A DNA stretch of 44,860 bases, from assembly GCA_913060895.1 (NCBI GenBank), contig CAJXSN010000019.1:1-44860 (forward strand), written 5' to 3'. This DNA is from an uncultured Sphingomonadaceae bacterium (GTDB lineage: Bacteria > Pseudomonadota > Alphaproteobacteria > Sphingomonadales > Sphingomonadaceae). The first letter of the stretch is position 1. Every line of letters starts with the position of its first letter. Below, in pieces: positions 37,571-44,811 of this stretch. The notes under the pieces are model-generated. The model searched no databases and was not told where the DNA came from. It saw only the letters and a list, made by a program, of their open reading frames with translations. The translations under genes were made by a program, and so were the position numbers.

Positions 37571-38595
37571 GAAATGCCTCGCTGGGATCGGAGATAGTCG
37601 TTCAGATCGTTCACCTCGGGTGGAAGCTTCTTGGTGACTACGGTGATGCCACGCGCGGCAAGACGCCTACTGAGCCTCTTGGCAAGTCCGTACCCGGATC
37701 GATCGGCGTCGGCAAAAATCGCGATGTTGCGCCCTACTAGTCGATCGATTACGCTAGGTCCGAGGTCGCGCATCGCCCCGAGAAGTCCGATCGGCTGCAT
37801 CCCGAGCTCATGCGCCGACAGCACGTCAGTGATCCCTTCGCAAATCGTTATCGTCGATCCTGGTTGCGCGAGCGCGTCTAGGTTGTAAGTTGGCGGTAGG
37901 AGCTTCGCTGGGCAGAACCAGCGATAGTCTTTGCCATCGTCTGCGCGACGAGCCTGGAGGTAGGCGACTGTACCTTCTTGCAAAAAAGGAAAGAGGAGAT
38001 AGTTCGAGGGCAAGCAAAGGAGCGGACCGTAGCGCCCCTGCATAACAAGACCTGCTCCATCCAGACGCGCCATTCCAAATTTCGACATCGCGCGTCTGAA
38101 CAACGCAGTGCGTTCACCAATCTGACCAACTCGGAAATGTGCAATTGTGTCAGCGCTGAAAGCCCTTTGTCGGAGGTAGTCTCTGCCGCTCTCGGCAAGC
38201 GGCGATTGGTTGAGAATCCAACCATAGACCTCGGGGTCGAAGGCATAAGGCGAAGATTCTTCCGCAACAGAGGAATATTGTTGGTTGATCGATTGGGGGG
38301 AGCGTGGCCTTGCCGGGGCTACGGTGCGATTGAGATAATGAGCATCCAGCCAGCGACAAGCTGCCGAGAAGTCGATATTGTCCATCGCCATAATGAGATC
38401 GATAACACTTCCGGAGCGCTGACACCCGAAGCATGAGAAACCGTTGGTGGCCATACGTAGCGAGAAGGAGGGCCGTTGATCTGGATGTCCAGGTAGGAGA
38501 CATCGCCCAGATCCGCTCGGCGAGAGAACGAAACCGAGATCCGCTGCAACCCTGGCAATCGGGATTGCCTTGATCCTCTCGAGATCATATCTCAT
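37567..38595 (-). CDS. DnaG-like primase with CHC2 zinc finger and TOPRIM domain
   Basis: A 342-residue protein. A zinc finger at the N-terminus (Cys32, His37, Cys55, Cys58) matches the CHC2 finger of bacterial primases. A TOPRIM domain follows near the C-terminus, with Glu253 in CEGITD and Asp296/Asp298 in FADADRSG, the metal ligands for primer synthesis. The helicase-binding domain of housekeeping DnaG (about 600 residues) is missing, so it is a specialised primase as found in phages and plasmids. Its ATG overlaps the stop of a 32-codon frame and its TGA overlaps the RT start. It could make primers for the RT; this is inference. Confidence 0.9.
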   Translation of the reverse strand: MRYDLERIKAIPIARVAADLGFVLSPSGSGRCLLPGHPDQRPSFSLRMATNGFSCFGCQRSGSVIDLIMAMDNIDFSAACRWLDAHYLNRTVAPARPRSPQSINQQYSSVAEESSPYAFDPEVYGWILNQSPLAESGRDYLRQRAFSADTIAHFRVGQIGERTALFRRAMSKFGMARLDGAGLVMQGRYGPLLCLPSNYLLFPFLQEGTVAYLQARRADDGKDYRWFCPAKLLPPTYNLDALAQPGSTITICEGITDVLSAHELGMQPIGLLGAMRDLGPSVIDRLVGRNIAIFADADRSGYGLAKRLSRRLAARGITVVTKKLPPEVNDLNDYLRSQRGIS

Positions 38596-38690
38596 TGAGG
38601 CGAGGACTCAGCCGCCCCTGATGTGTGACCTGTAGTCGACAGACTGCCCTCAGTGCTGCTGCTGTTCGAATTACCGGTAGTTGTCGCCAT
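38592..38690 (-). CDS. 32-residue Ser/Thr-rich small protein heading the RT operon
   Basis: This tiny frame begins at ATG 38690 with a very strong GGGAGGAG ribosome-binding site 4 bases upstream, the best in the operon. It ends at a TGA that overlaps the primase ATG (ATGA), like the other junctions of the operon. Half of its residues are Ser or Thr (16 of 32); it has no Cys, no Lys and no hydrophobic helix, so it should be disordered. It may be a leader for coupled translation or a real small partner, for instance a hydroxyl donor for protein-primed DNA synthesis (speculative). No family recognised. Confidence 0.6.
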   Translation of the reverse strand: MATTTGNSNSSSTEGSLSTTGHTSGAAESSPQ

Positions 38691-39247
38691 TGTGCTCCTC
38701 CCGAAATATAATCAGCAGATGAATTGTCTCGCAAGCCAGTCCCCTCGTTCACCTAATTATTTTCATCGACCGTAGAACTCATATCCCGACTTCAGCAAGC
38801 GAATAGACTTAAGAGGTGCTCCTCTGCTCAAATCAGGCAAATCCGCTTGCTTGCTTTTGCGATAAACAGACGGCGGATTTGAGGATGCCTTAATGCAAGG
38901 GCGAATGACCACAATTTTGGCATGCGGTGCCAGTCGACTTAGCTGATTTCCCCGTTTGCCTACACAAGTAACATGTGAGTTAACACCTTGACCGGTGCAA
39001 CTTTGCCCGTATCAATCAAATTTGCGATTGCGACATATGTCCATGATATCGGGATCAGCGCATATTGCTTTCCTTAGCGAAACAGCATCGTAATGATGCG
39101 CTCGTGAAACGCTCTTTTTGATTTAATGTCGAATTTGCGCAAATATTTCGGCTGTCATCATCATTCTATTGATCGAAGCCAGCTTGAACCGAGCTTGATC
39201 TTTGCGAATTGGCCGCATCTCGATAAGCAAGAGGCAGCCCGTTCGTA
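38691..39247. other. Long gap upstream of the RT operon
   Basis: A 557-bp non-coding stretch between the DUF5623-like gene and the small Ser/Thr-rich frame. It must hold the operon promoter and contains the alternative stems at 38794-38881. It is AT-rich. No other frame with a decent ribosome-binding site is seen. Its length is unusual in an operon whose genes all overlap, which makes a non-coding RNA plausible. Confidence 0.55.
38794..38881 (-). ncRNA. Candidate structured RNA upstream of the RT operon
   Basis: On the minus strand two perfect stems share bases and so exclude each other: AGCAAGCG (38851-38844) with CGCTTGCT (38801-38794), and CAAATCCGC (38881-38873) with GCGGATTTG (38846-38838). 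Inside the first lies a small hairpin, AGAGG-AGCA-CCTCT (38824-38811). Such switching structures suit a leader RNA or a template/guide ncRNA, as known for some defence reverse transcriptases. No covariance data, so this is only a candidate. Confidence 0.3.
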
Positions 39248-40561
39248 TCATGCGGCTTTACGCTTTTCGATATATCTGCTGATGATCTTTATTGATGTTT
39301 CGATTTTGCCGACCTGCTGCCGCAATGGTGAGCAGTCTGGATAGTGCGCGCTGAGCTTTACTTTCAGCTCTTCCAAAATCCGAATGAGCCCTTCTGATGT
39401 TTTCGATGCCTCTGCAATTGGCCCCGTTTCGTCAGCATCGTGATAGTAGACATCGAAGAACTCTGGGCCGTCCAATTCGTCTCGCCGGATTTCATTGCTC
39501 ATCCAGTCTTCCAATGTAGATCGGACCGAATCCATCCGTCGGTTAACCGAATACGGCTTATGCGGTGATGCCAGCACCGACTTGATCATATTCCCGGCCT
39601 CAATATGCGACGGGATGGGCATCTTGGCCCTTGGCTTACGTCTCTCGTGGCCGAATGCACCATATGGAGTTGTGGTTTGGCTAGCTTCCCGGATGATGGT
39701 CCCCTTACATCTAGCACGACGAATATCCTGCGGCGTCTTCGCCATCGGGCTGGCAAACACCTCATGACTTGGAGCAGACGTTCCGTCCCAATCTTTCGAA
39801 ACCAGAGGCGCTGCCAGGCTATCAATCTTCTTCATCAGCCCGGCGAAATCATATCCACTCGAAGCGTCTGTCGCGACGAAAAAGCTGCAACTGAACGGAT
39901 AGTAGATACCCGGCCATTTCGAAGCTTGAAGATGCCAGCCATTTTGCTGCGCCCATGCGGCTCGCCTTTCACTTACAACGGCTGGCGAATATGGCTCATC
40001 GACCAGCACAAACTGACCATTTTTTGGATCATACCAATCTGTGGCATGATCGCTGTCCGGTAGCTTGTTGTCGTGATGTCGGTCTGGATACGCCGCGAGG
40101 TAGTCGTCTGAAGGGCGCAATCCCGTTGCCTCCATAAACCGAAGTGTTCTGACGGCTTTGCAAATCTCGCCTCTGGCAAACTCTTGAGATTGAGCGACCG
40201 TATCATGAACAATATGGTCTGGAGCGACTAAGCGGCCCCAGAGCCCCCTTGCCAATTTCAATTCCGATTTGCTGCACAATTTCAGCAACGGCTTCGATAG
40301 ATCGACCTGTAAAGTTTCCCGGCCTTGCCGGTACGGCTTGGTTTCTCGCCAGTAGATTGTGATGAAAAGCTGGTTCTTGGACGCCGATAGACTGGCTTGG
40401 CTAGAAAGGGATCGACGGGCATGTGTGAAATTTTCGAAAGAAGCAGCCTTCGCAGCCATATCCAATGCTGCGGCATGCTGGAGGCCCTTATCTTTCTTAA
40501 TTTGCGTGGCAAGGCGCTTGATGCCGTCGATAGACGACGGGCGAACATTCTCATTCAACAT
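39248..40561 (-). CDS. DUF5623-like island protein
   Basis: A 437-residue soluble protein. The N-terminal 50 residues (SIDGIKRLATQIKKDKGLQH, then AAALDMAAKAASFENFTHAR) resemble the N-terminal part of DUF5623-type proteins, which are frequent in proteobacterial mobile elements. The middle is mixed alpha/beta without catalytic motifs I can name; the C-terminal 60 residues look like a helical hairpin. The start has a TAGGAG site. It lies upstream of the RT operon on the same strand but 557 bp away, so it probably has its own promoter. It is inside the inverted repeats and thus cargo. Function unknown. Confidence 0.7.
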   Translation of the reverse strand: MLNENVRPSSIDGIKRLATQIKKDKGLQHAAALDMAAKAASFENFTHARRSLSSQASLSASKNQLFITIYWRETKPYRQGRETLQVDLSKPLLKLCSKSELKLARGLWGRLVAPDHIVHDTVAQSQEFARGEICKAVRTLRFMEATGLRPSDDYLAAYPDRHHDNKLPDSDHATDWYDPKNGQFVLVDEPYSPAVVSERRAAWAQQNGWHLQASKWPGIYYPFSCSFFVATDASSGYDFAGLMKKIDSLAAPLVSKDWDGTSAPSHEVFASPMAKTPQDIRRARCKGTIIREASQTTTPYGAFGHERRKPRAKMPIPSHIEAGNMIKSVLASPHKPYSVNRRMDSVRSTLEDWMSNEIRRDELDGPEFFDVYYHDADETGPIAEASKTSEGLIRILEELKVKLSAHYPDCSPLRQQVGKIETSIKIISRYIEKRKAA

Positions 40562-41229
40562 TGTCTTCTCCTAACTTGAATAGGAGCGTCACCCGTCAAC
40601 CGCCTTTCAAGCTCGAAAAAATGCCGAAAGTGAAAAAATTATAGATACAGTGCTGTCAACAGCTTCGCAACGACGGGTAGCTGGCTTATGCAAAGGCCAA
40701 CCTTTAAAATAGCAAAAGGGTCGTGAAATTGCAAGTTTTTGGCTTCGGACAGTCTTATCACTTACGCGATTGAAGCGGAGCGAGGTGCAATCCCTGATGC
40801 GTGTTTTGATAAACCAATGACAGCTATTCAGGTGAAAGAGACTAGCGCAGTTGGGCACCATTTGTGGCGGCTATCTGGCGCCCGCAAGCTGAATCCGGAG
40901 GGTCTTATGGCGACCCAAAAGCGGCCTCAAGCGCCAGCATGGCTTTTGCTCATCTGGAAAGTTAGCATAGCGCTTGAAGCTTTTTCTCGCGCGGTCCTGG
41001 ACGATACGACGCAGCTGGGAACATGAGCACACCCTACCCCGCGATTTCGGGAGGTAAGTCTATGGTTTTGCGTTAAAATAGCGTTTTGGGCGGAATCAAC
41101 TCGTGTAAGAGTTGAGCGGGTTTACGCCGAACCGCAGACAACTCACTCTGCGATAAGCTACAGTAATCGCGACATAATTCTGCGCGTTCTCGCGGGTCGC
41201 AGGAGAGTTACGATTTTTGGCGCAATCCG
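40562..41229. other. Gap between the DUF5623-like gene and the integrase
   Basis: A 668-bp stretch with the AT-rich leader of the DUF5623-like gene (40562-40740) and the right inverted repeat (41025-41150). Frames on both strands between 40607 and 41026 lack ribosome-binding sites and resemble nothing I know, so no gene is called. Confidence 0.55.
41025..41150. repeat. Right copy of the cargo-flanking inverted repeat
   Basis: Reverse-complement partner of 32151-32278. The 48-bp core at 41076-41123 differs from the left copy at two bases. Its internal hairpin CAACTC-TTACAC-GAGTTG is perfect here, whereas the left copy has one changed pair. It lies about 80 bp downstream of the integrase stop codon. 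Confidence 0.85.
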
Positions 41230-42459
41230 TCAGCGTTTTGCTGATTTGATCGGCACCACTTCTGCTCCCTCGCGGAGCTGATCGAGGTAGTCGCTCCACC
41301 ATTTCATCATCTTTACGCGCTCTTTCCAGTGGGCACCGCGATGGTAGGCTGCACGGACCTTGTCGCTGTCTCCGTGCGCCAGCGCGCGCTCGATTGCGTC
41401 TGGGTTCCACTTGCCACTCTCGTTCAGCAGCGTGGAGGCCATCGCGCGGAAACCATGGGCGGTCATTTCGTCGGTTGTGTAACCGAGGCGGCGCAGTCCA
41501 GCGTTGATCGTGTTATCGCTCATGGGACGCCTGCGGGTTCGGAATGACGGGAAGACATAGCCGTCGGGCCCCGTCAATCGGTAGGCCTCTTCCAAGATCG
41601 TGAGGGCTTGGCGTGAGAGCGGGACGAGGTGATCCTTACGCATCTTCGTCTTGCTCGCCGGGATCGTCCACAAAGCGCCATCGAAGTCGATTTCGCTCCA
41701 CTCGGCATGCCGTAGCTCGCCCGGCCTCACGAACACATGCGGGGCGAGTTGCATTGCCAGCTTGGTGATTGGCTGACCTACGTACCCATCGATTGCCCGC
41801 AGTAGCTCTCCAGCTTCAGCTGCGTCGAGTACTGCGCCATAGTGTGTCACTGTGGGGTTCATAAGGGCACCCCTCAAGTCGCGCGTCGGATCGGACTTGA
41901 GGCGCGCTGTCGCGATAGCATAGCGGAAGACCGAGCCTGCCAATTGCAAGGTTCGCTTCGCGCTTTCCAGCTTGCCTTTACTCTCGATCCGGCGAACGGC
42001 TGTTAGGATGTCGGCAGGTTCGATATCGGCGATCGGCAGATTGCCTATCGAGCTGTTGAGGACCGATAGCAGGTATTCGCAGCGTTTCGCCGTAGCTGGC
42101 GCCCATGCTCGCGAGCCATCGTGTTTGCGCTTCTCACAGAACTCGTCGGCGATAGACGCAAAGGTATTTTCAGCGCCAAGTTTCTTACGCGCCTTCTCGC
42201 GCTGTTTTTCGCGCGAAGGGTCCTTTCCCTGCGCTAGAGCCTCGCGTGCAGCATCGCGCCTTCTACGGGCCTCTGCCAGCCCGATTTCCGGGTAGGTTCC
42301 GAGCCCCAGTTTCTTCTCGCGTCCATCAACGCGGTACTTCATTCGCCACAATCTGCCGCCACTTGGCTGAACCAAAAGGAAGAGCCCTAACGAATCGCCC
42401 AATTTGTAGGCTTTCGCCTTAGGTCTAGCCTTGCGAACTGCAACGTCTGTTAGTGCCAT
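41230..42459 (-). CDS. int: Tyrosine integrase of the island (P4-type)
   Basis: A 409-residue integrase with the N-terminal DUF4102 arm-binding domain (residues 1-85, typical LGLGTYPEIGLAEAR), a central SAM-like core-binding domain (about 98-185) and a catalytic domain. Arg245 (VRPGELR), His335/Arg338 (HGFR), His362 (AHGD) and the nucleophile Tyr372 (AAYHRG) are present, so it should be active. It recombines attP with the tRNA-Gly 3' end. It is the gene nearest the tRNA and reads away from it, and the repeats at 42483-42549 lie in its promoter region. Confidence 0.96.
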   Translation of the reverse strand: MALTDVAVRKARPKAKAYKLGDSLGLFLLVQPSGGRLWRMKYRVDGREKKLGLGTYPEIGLAEARRRRDAAREALAQGKDPSREKQREKARKKLGAENTFASIADEFCEKRKHDGSRAWAPATAKRCEYLLSVLNSSIGNLPIADIEPADILTAVRRIESKGKLESAKRTLQLAGSVFRYAIATARLKSDPTRDLRGALMNPTVTHYGAVLDAAEAGELLRAIDGYVGQPITKLAMQLAPHVFVRPGELRHAEWSEIDFDGALWTIPASKTKMRKDHLVPLSRQALTILEEAYRLTGPDGYVFPSFRTRRRPMSDNTINAGLRRLGYTTDEMTAHGFRAMASTLLNESGKWNPDAIERALAHGDSDKVRAAYHRGAHWKERVKMMKWWSDYLDQLREGAEVVPIKSAKR

Positions 42460-42482
42460 ATTTTCAGACCTTTACCCGGTAC

Positions 42483-42549
42483 GTGGCCCCCAGATTGGGG
42501 GCCACTCGAATTGGCGGAAACCTGTATGGCCCCCAATGTGGCCCCCAAA
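42483..42549. repeat. GGCCCCCA repeats near attR, integrase arm sites and/or operator
   Basis: 42483-42505 is a perfect inverted repeat with 9-bp arms (GTGGCCCCC and its complement) around AGATT. 42527-42548 holds two direct TGGCCCCCAA copies with a 12-bp period. They lie 24-90 bp upstream of the integrase start and share the unit with 31911-31930 at the other end of the island. They may let the integrase bind its arms and repress its own gene. Confidence 0.6.
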
Positions 42550-42661
42550 TCAGCGAGATTTGGCGAGACTAAGCGGGCAAATGCAGGACAACCGAACGCC
42601 AGAAACCCTATGGTTTCCAAGGGTTTTATAGCGCTTCCGGGATGTTTTGGGAAGGCGGCGC

Positions 42662-42679
42662 TGGAGCGGGTGAAGGGAA
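42662..42679. repeat. attR: tRNA-embedded copy of the 18-bp att core
   Basis: Identical to attL at 31834-31851. It covers the CCA end, the 3' acceptor strand and the start of the T-arm of tRNA-Gly. Confidence 0.93.
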
Positions 42680-42735
42680 TCGAACCCTCGTCACTTGCTT
42701 GGGAAGCAAAAGCTCTACCATTGAGCTACACCCGC
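42662..42735 (-). tRNA. tRNA-Gly(CCC)
   Basis: A 74-nt tRNA including an encoded CCA. The acceptor stem is GCGGGTG/CACCCGC, the D-arm GCTC..GAGC, the anticodon stem TTTGC/GCAAG with loop TTCCCAA (anticodon CCC, reads GGG), and the T-arm AGGGTTCGATTCCCT. It closely resembles E. coli glyU. Its 3' 18 bases are the integration site of the island, whose attR end restores a complete tRNA. Confidence 0.97.
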
Positions 42736-43058
42736 CTGTGTCCGTCGGCGGCGAGCCTTTGCCGCAGCAGCCGGTAGCGGTCAATTGTCTATTTGGCGGC
42801 GAAATATAACAGGCAGGAATACCGCCCCGATAACGAAGGCCACCGTGGGCAGGAACCCGCCGGATCAGCCATTGCCGAGATGACAGGGCAGACACATCGC
42901 AAGGGTGTTCTTGCTCCTCCGCACTTGTGTCTTGTATCGCATCTCTCACGCAGTTTGGCGCGTTCAGACCCGCACATAATGAAAACTATCACATGTGCGA
43001 CTTGTACGTGCGCCAGTGTGGGCTAGATACGTCCCAGACATTCAATCGGAGATAACCC
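42736..43058. other. Intergenic region between tRNA-Gly and mmsA
   Basis: A 323-bp gap that must hold the leftward tRNA promoter and the rightward mmsA promoter. I see no convincing hexamers and no further gene. A GGAG site lies just before the mmsA start. Confidence 0.6.
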
Positions 43059-44555
43059 ATGCGCCAGATCGATCATCTTATAGCCGGAGGGACGCCTGCC
43101 TCTACAGGACGGACCCACAAGATCTGGAACCCTTCGACGGGCGAGGTGCAGGCCGAAGTGGTGCTGGGCAATTCAGATACTCTGGACGCCGCCGTAGCCA
43201 AAGCGAAGGAAGTGCAGCCCGCATGGGCCGCCACCAATCCGCAGAAACGCGCCCGCGTGATGTTCGAATTCAAGCGTTTGGTCGAAAAGAACAAGCAGGA
43301 ACTGGCCGAATTGCTCTCCAGCGAACACGGCAAGGTCGTGGACGATGCCCACGGCGATGTGCAGCGCGGGCTGGAAGTGATCGAGTTCGCCTGCGGCATC
43401 CCGCAAGCGTTGAAGGGCGAATATTCGCAGGGCGCAGGCCCCGGGATCGACGTCTATTCCATGCGCCAGCCGCTGGGCATTGGCGCTGGCATCACGCCGT
43501 TCAATTTTCCTGCGATGATCCCGATGTGGATGTTCGGCATGGCCATCGCGGCTGGCAATGCCTTCATTCTGAAGCCGTCGGAACGTGATCCGTCCGTACC
43601 GATCCGTCTGGCCGAGCTGTTTCTGGAAGCAGGCGCGCCAGAAGGGCTGCTGCAGGTTGTTCATGGCGACAAGGAAATGGTCGATGCCATCCTCGACCAC
43701 CCGGATATCCCGGCGATCAGCTTCGTCGGTTCGTCTGATATCGCGCAATATATTTACGAACGCGGCGCTGCCAATGCGAAGCGCGTGCAGGCGTTTGGCG
43801 GGGCGAAGAACCACGGCATCGTGATGCCGGACGCTGATCTCGATCAGGTGGTGAACGATTTGGCAGGGGCCGCTTTCGGTTCTGCCGGCGAGCGCTGCAT
43901 GGCTCTGCCGGTGGTCGTTCCTGTAGGAGAAGACACGGCAGACAGGCTGCGCGAAAAGCTGATCCCTGCGATCAACGCCCTGCGCATCGGTGTCTCCAAC
44001 GATCCCGATGCACATTACGGCCCGGTCGTGACACCGGAGCACAAGGCCCGGGTCGAAGGCTGGATCGATACTGCCGAGAAGGAAGGCGCCGAAGTCGTCA
44101 TCGATGGGCGCGGGTTCAGCCTGCAAGGGCATGAAAAAGGCTTCTTCGTCGGCCCCACCCTGCTTGATCGTGTCACGACCGACATGGAAAGCTATAAGGA
44201 AGAGATTTTCGGACCCGTCCTCCAGATCGTCCGCGCGAAGGATTTCGAAGACGCGGTGCGCCTGCCCAGCGAGCACCAGTATGGCAACGGCGTCGCAATT
44301 TTCACACGCAACGGCCACGCGGCCCGCGAATTCGCAAACCGGGTAAATGTCGGTATGGTCGGCATCAATGTGCCGATCCCTGTACCGGTCAGCTATCACA
44401 GCTTTGGCGGGTGGAAACGCTCCGGCTTTGGCGACACCGACCAATACGGTATGGAAGGCCTGAAGTTCTGGACCAAGGCCAAGAAAATCACCCAGCGCTG
44501 GCCCGATGGCAGTGCCGATCTAGGCAATGCTTTCATCATTCCCACGATGGGCTGA
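43059..44555 (+). CDS. mmsA: CoA-acylating methylmalonate-semialdehyde dehydrogenase
   Basis: A 498-residue aldehyde dehydrogenase that converts methylmalonate semialdehyde, NAD and CoA to propionyl-CoA in valine breakdown. The ITPFNFPAMIPMWMFGMAIA segment, FVGSSDIAQYIYERGA and the catalytic Cys280 in GERCMALPVVVPVG are characteristic of MmsA. The usual general-base Glu of hydrolytic ALDHs is absent, as expected for this CoA-dependent branch. Followed 60 bp later by an acyl-CoA dehydrogenase gene, a usual partner in the valine pathway. Confidence 0.96.
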   Translation: MRQIDHLIAGGTPASTGRTHKIWNPSTGEVQAEVVLGNSDTLDAAVAKAKEVQPAWAATNPQKRARVMFEFKRLVEKNKQELAELLSSEHGKVVDDAHGDVQRGLEVIEFACGIPQALKGEYSQGAGPGIDVYSMRQPLGIGAGITPFNFPAMIPMWMFGMAIAAGNAFILKPSERDPSVPIRLAELFLEAGAPEGLLQVVHGDKEMVDAILDHPDIPAISFVGSSDIAQYIYERGAANAKRVQAFGGAKNHGIVMPDADLDQVVNDLAGAAFGSAGERCMALPVVVPVGEDTADRLREKLIPAINALRIGVSNDPDAHYGPVVTPEHKARVEGWIDTAEKEGAEVVIDGRGFSLQGHEKGFFVGPTLLDRVTTDMESYKEEIFGPVLQIVRAKDFEDAVRLPSEHQYGNGVAIFTRNGHAAREFANRVNVGMVGINVPIPVPVSYHSFGGWKRSGFGDTDQYGMEGLKFWTKAKKITQRWPDGSADLGNAFIIPTMG

Positions 44556-44615
44556 GGCTGGGGATGGCCTTGCTGTATATGGAAAAGGCCCGGCACGGGC
44601 GCTAGAGGTCAAAGC

Positions 44616-44811
44616 ATGACAGGACAATTTCAACTTACCGAAGACCAGCTTGCGATCCAGGATATGGCGCAGCGCTTCACTGCCGACAACATTACACCCC
44701 ATGCCGGGGAGTGGGACGAGAAACAGCACTTCCCCCGCGATGTGATCCAGTCGACTGCAGAGCTGGGCTTTGGCGCCATCTATGTGTCGGAAGAATCGGG
44801 CGGGATCGGGC
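44616..44811 (+). CDS. Acyl-CoA dehydrogenase, N-terminal fragment (cut by contig end)
   Basis: About 65 genuine residues of an acyl-CoA dehydrogenase N-terminal domain (LTEDQLAIQDMAQRFTADNI, then AELGFGAIYVSEESGGIG). Behind mmsA it is probably isobutyryl-CoA dehydrogenase of the valine pathway. The frame appears to continue to the window end, but the final residues (SYTHLTLPT...) are translated adapter and must not be counted. Confidence 0.85.

Larger units (their letters stand above)
31834..42679. mobile_element. Integrative genomic island in tRNA-Gly(CCC)
   Basis: A 10.8-kb element bounded by identical 18-bp sequences, one inside the 3' end of tRNA-Gly (42662-42679) and the other at 31834-31851. 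A P4-type tyrosine integrase (41230-42459) lies next to the tRNA end, as in most tRNA-targeting islands. All island genes read leftward. GC and codon use look lower than in the chromosome flanks. No conjugation, replication or phage structural genes are present, so it is an integrase-only island carrying cargo. It sits between an alcohol dehydrogenase and mmsA. Confidence 0.92.

Noticed and set aside
38828-38923. 31-residue leftward frame upstream of the RT operon
   Set aside because: No ribosome-binding site, and it runs through the predicted stems; treated as chance.
40739-41026. 95-codon rightward frame between the DUF5623-like gene and the inverted repeat
   Set aside because: No ribosome-binding site, opposite strand to all island genes, no recognisable domain.
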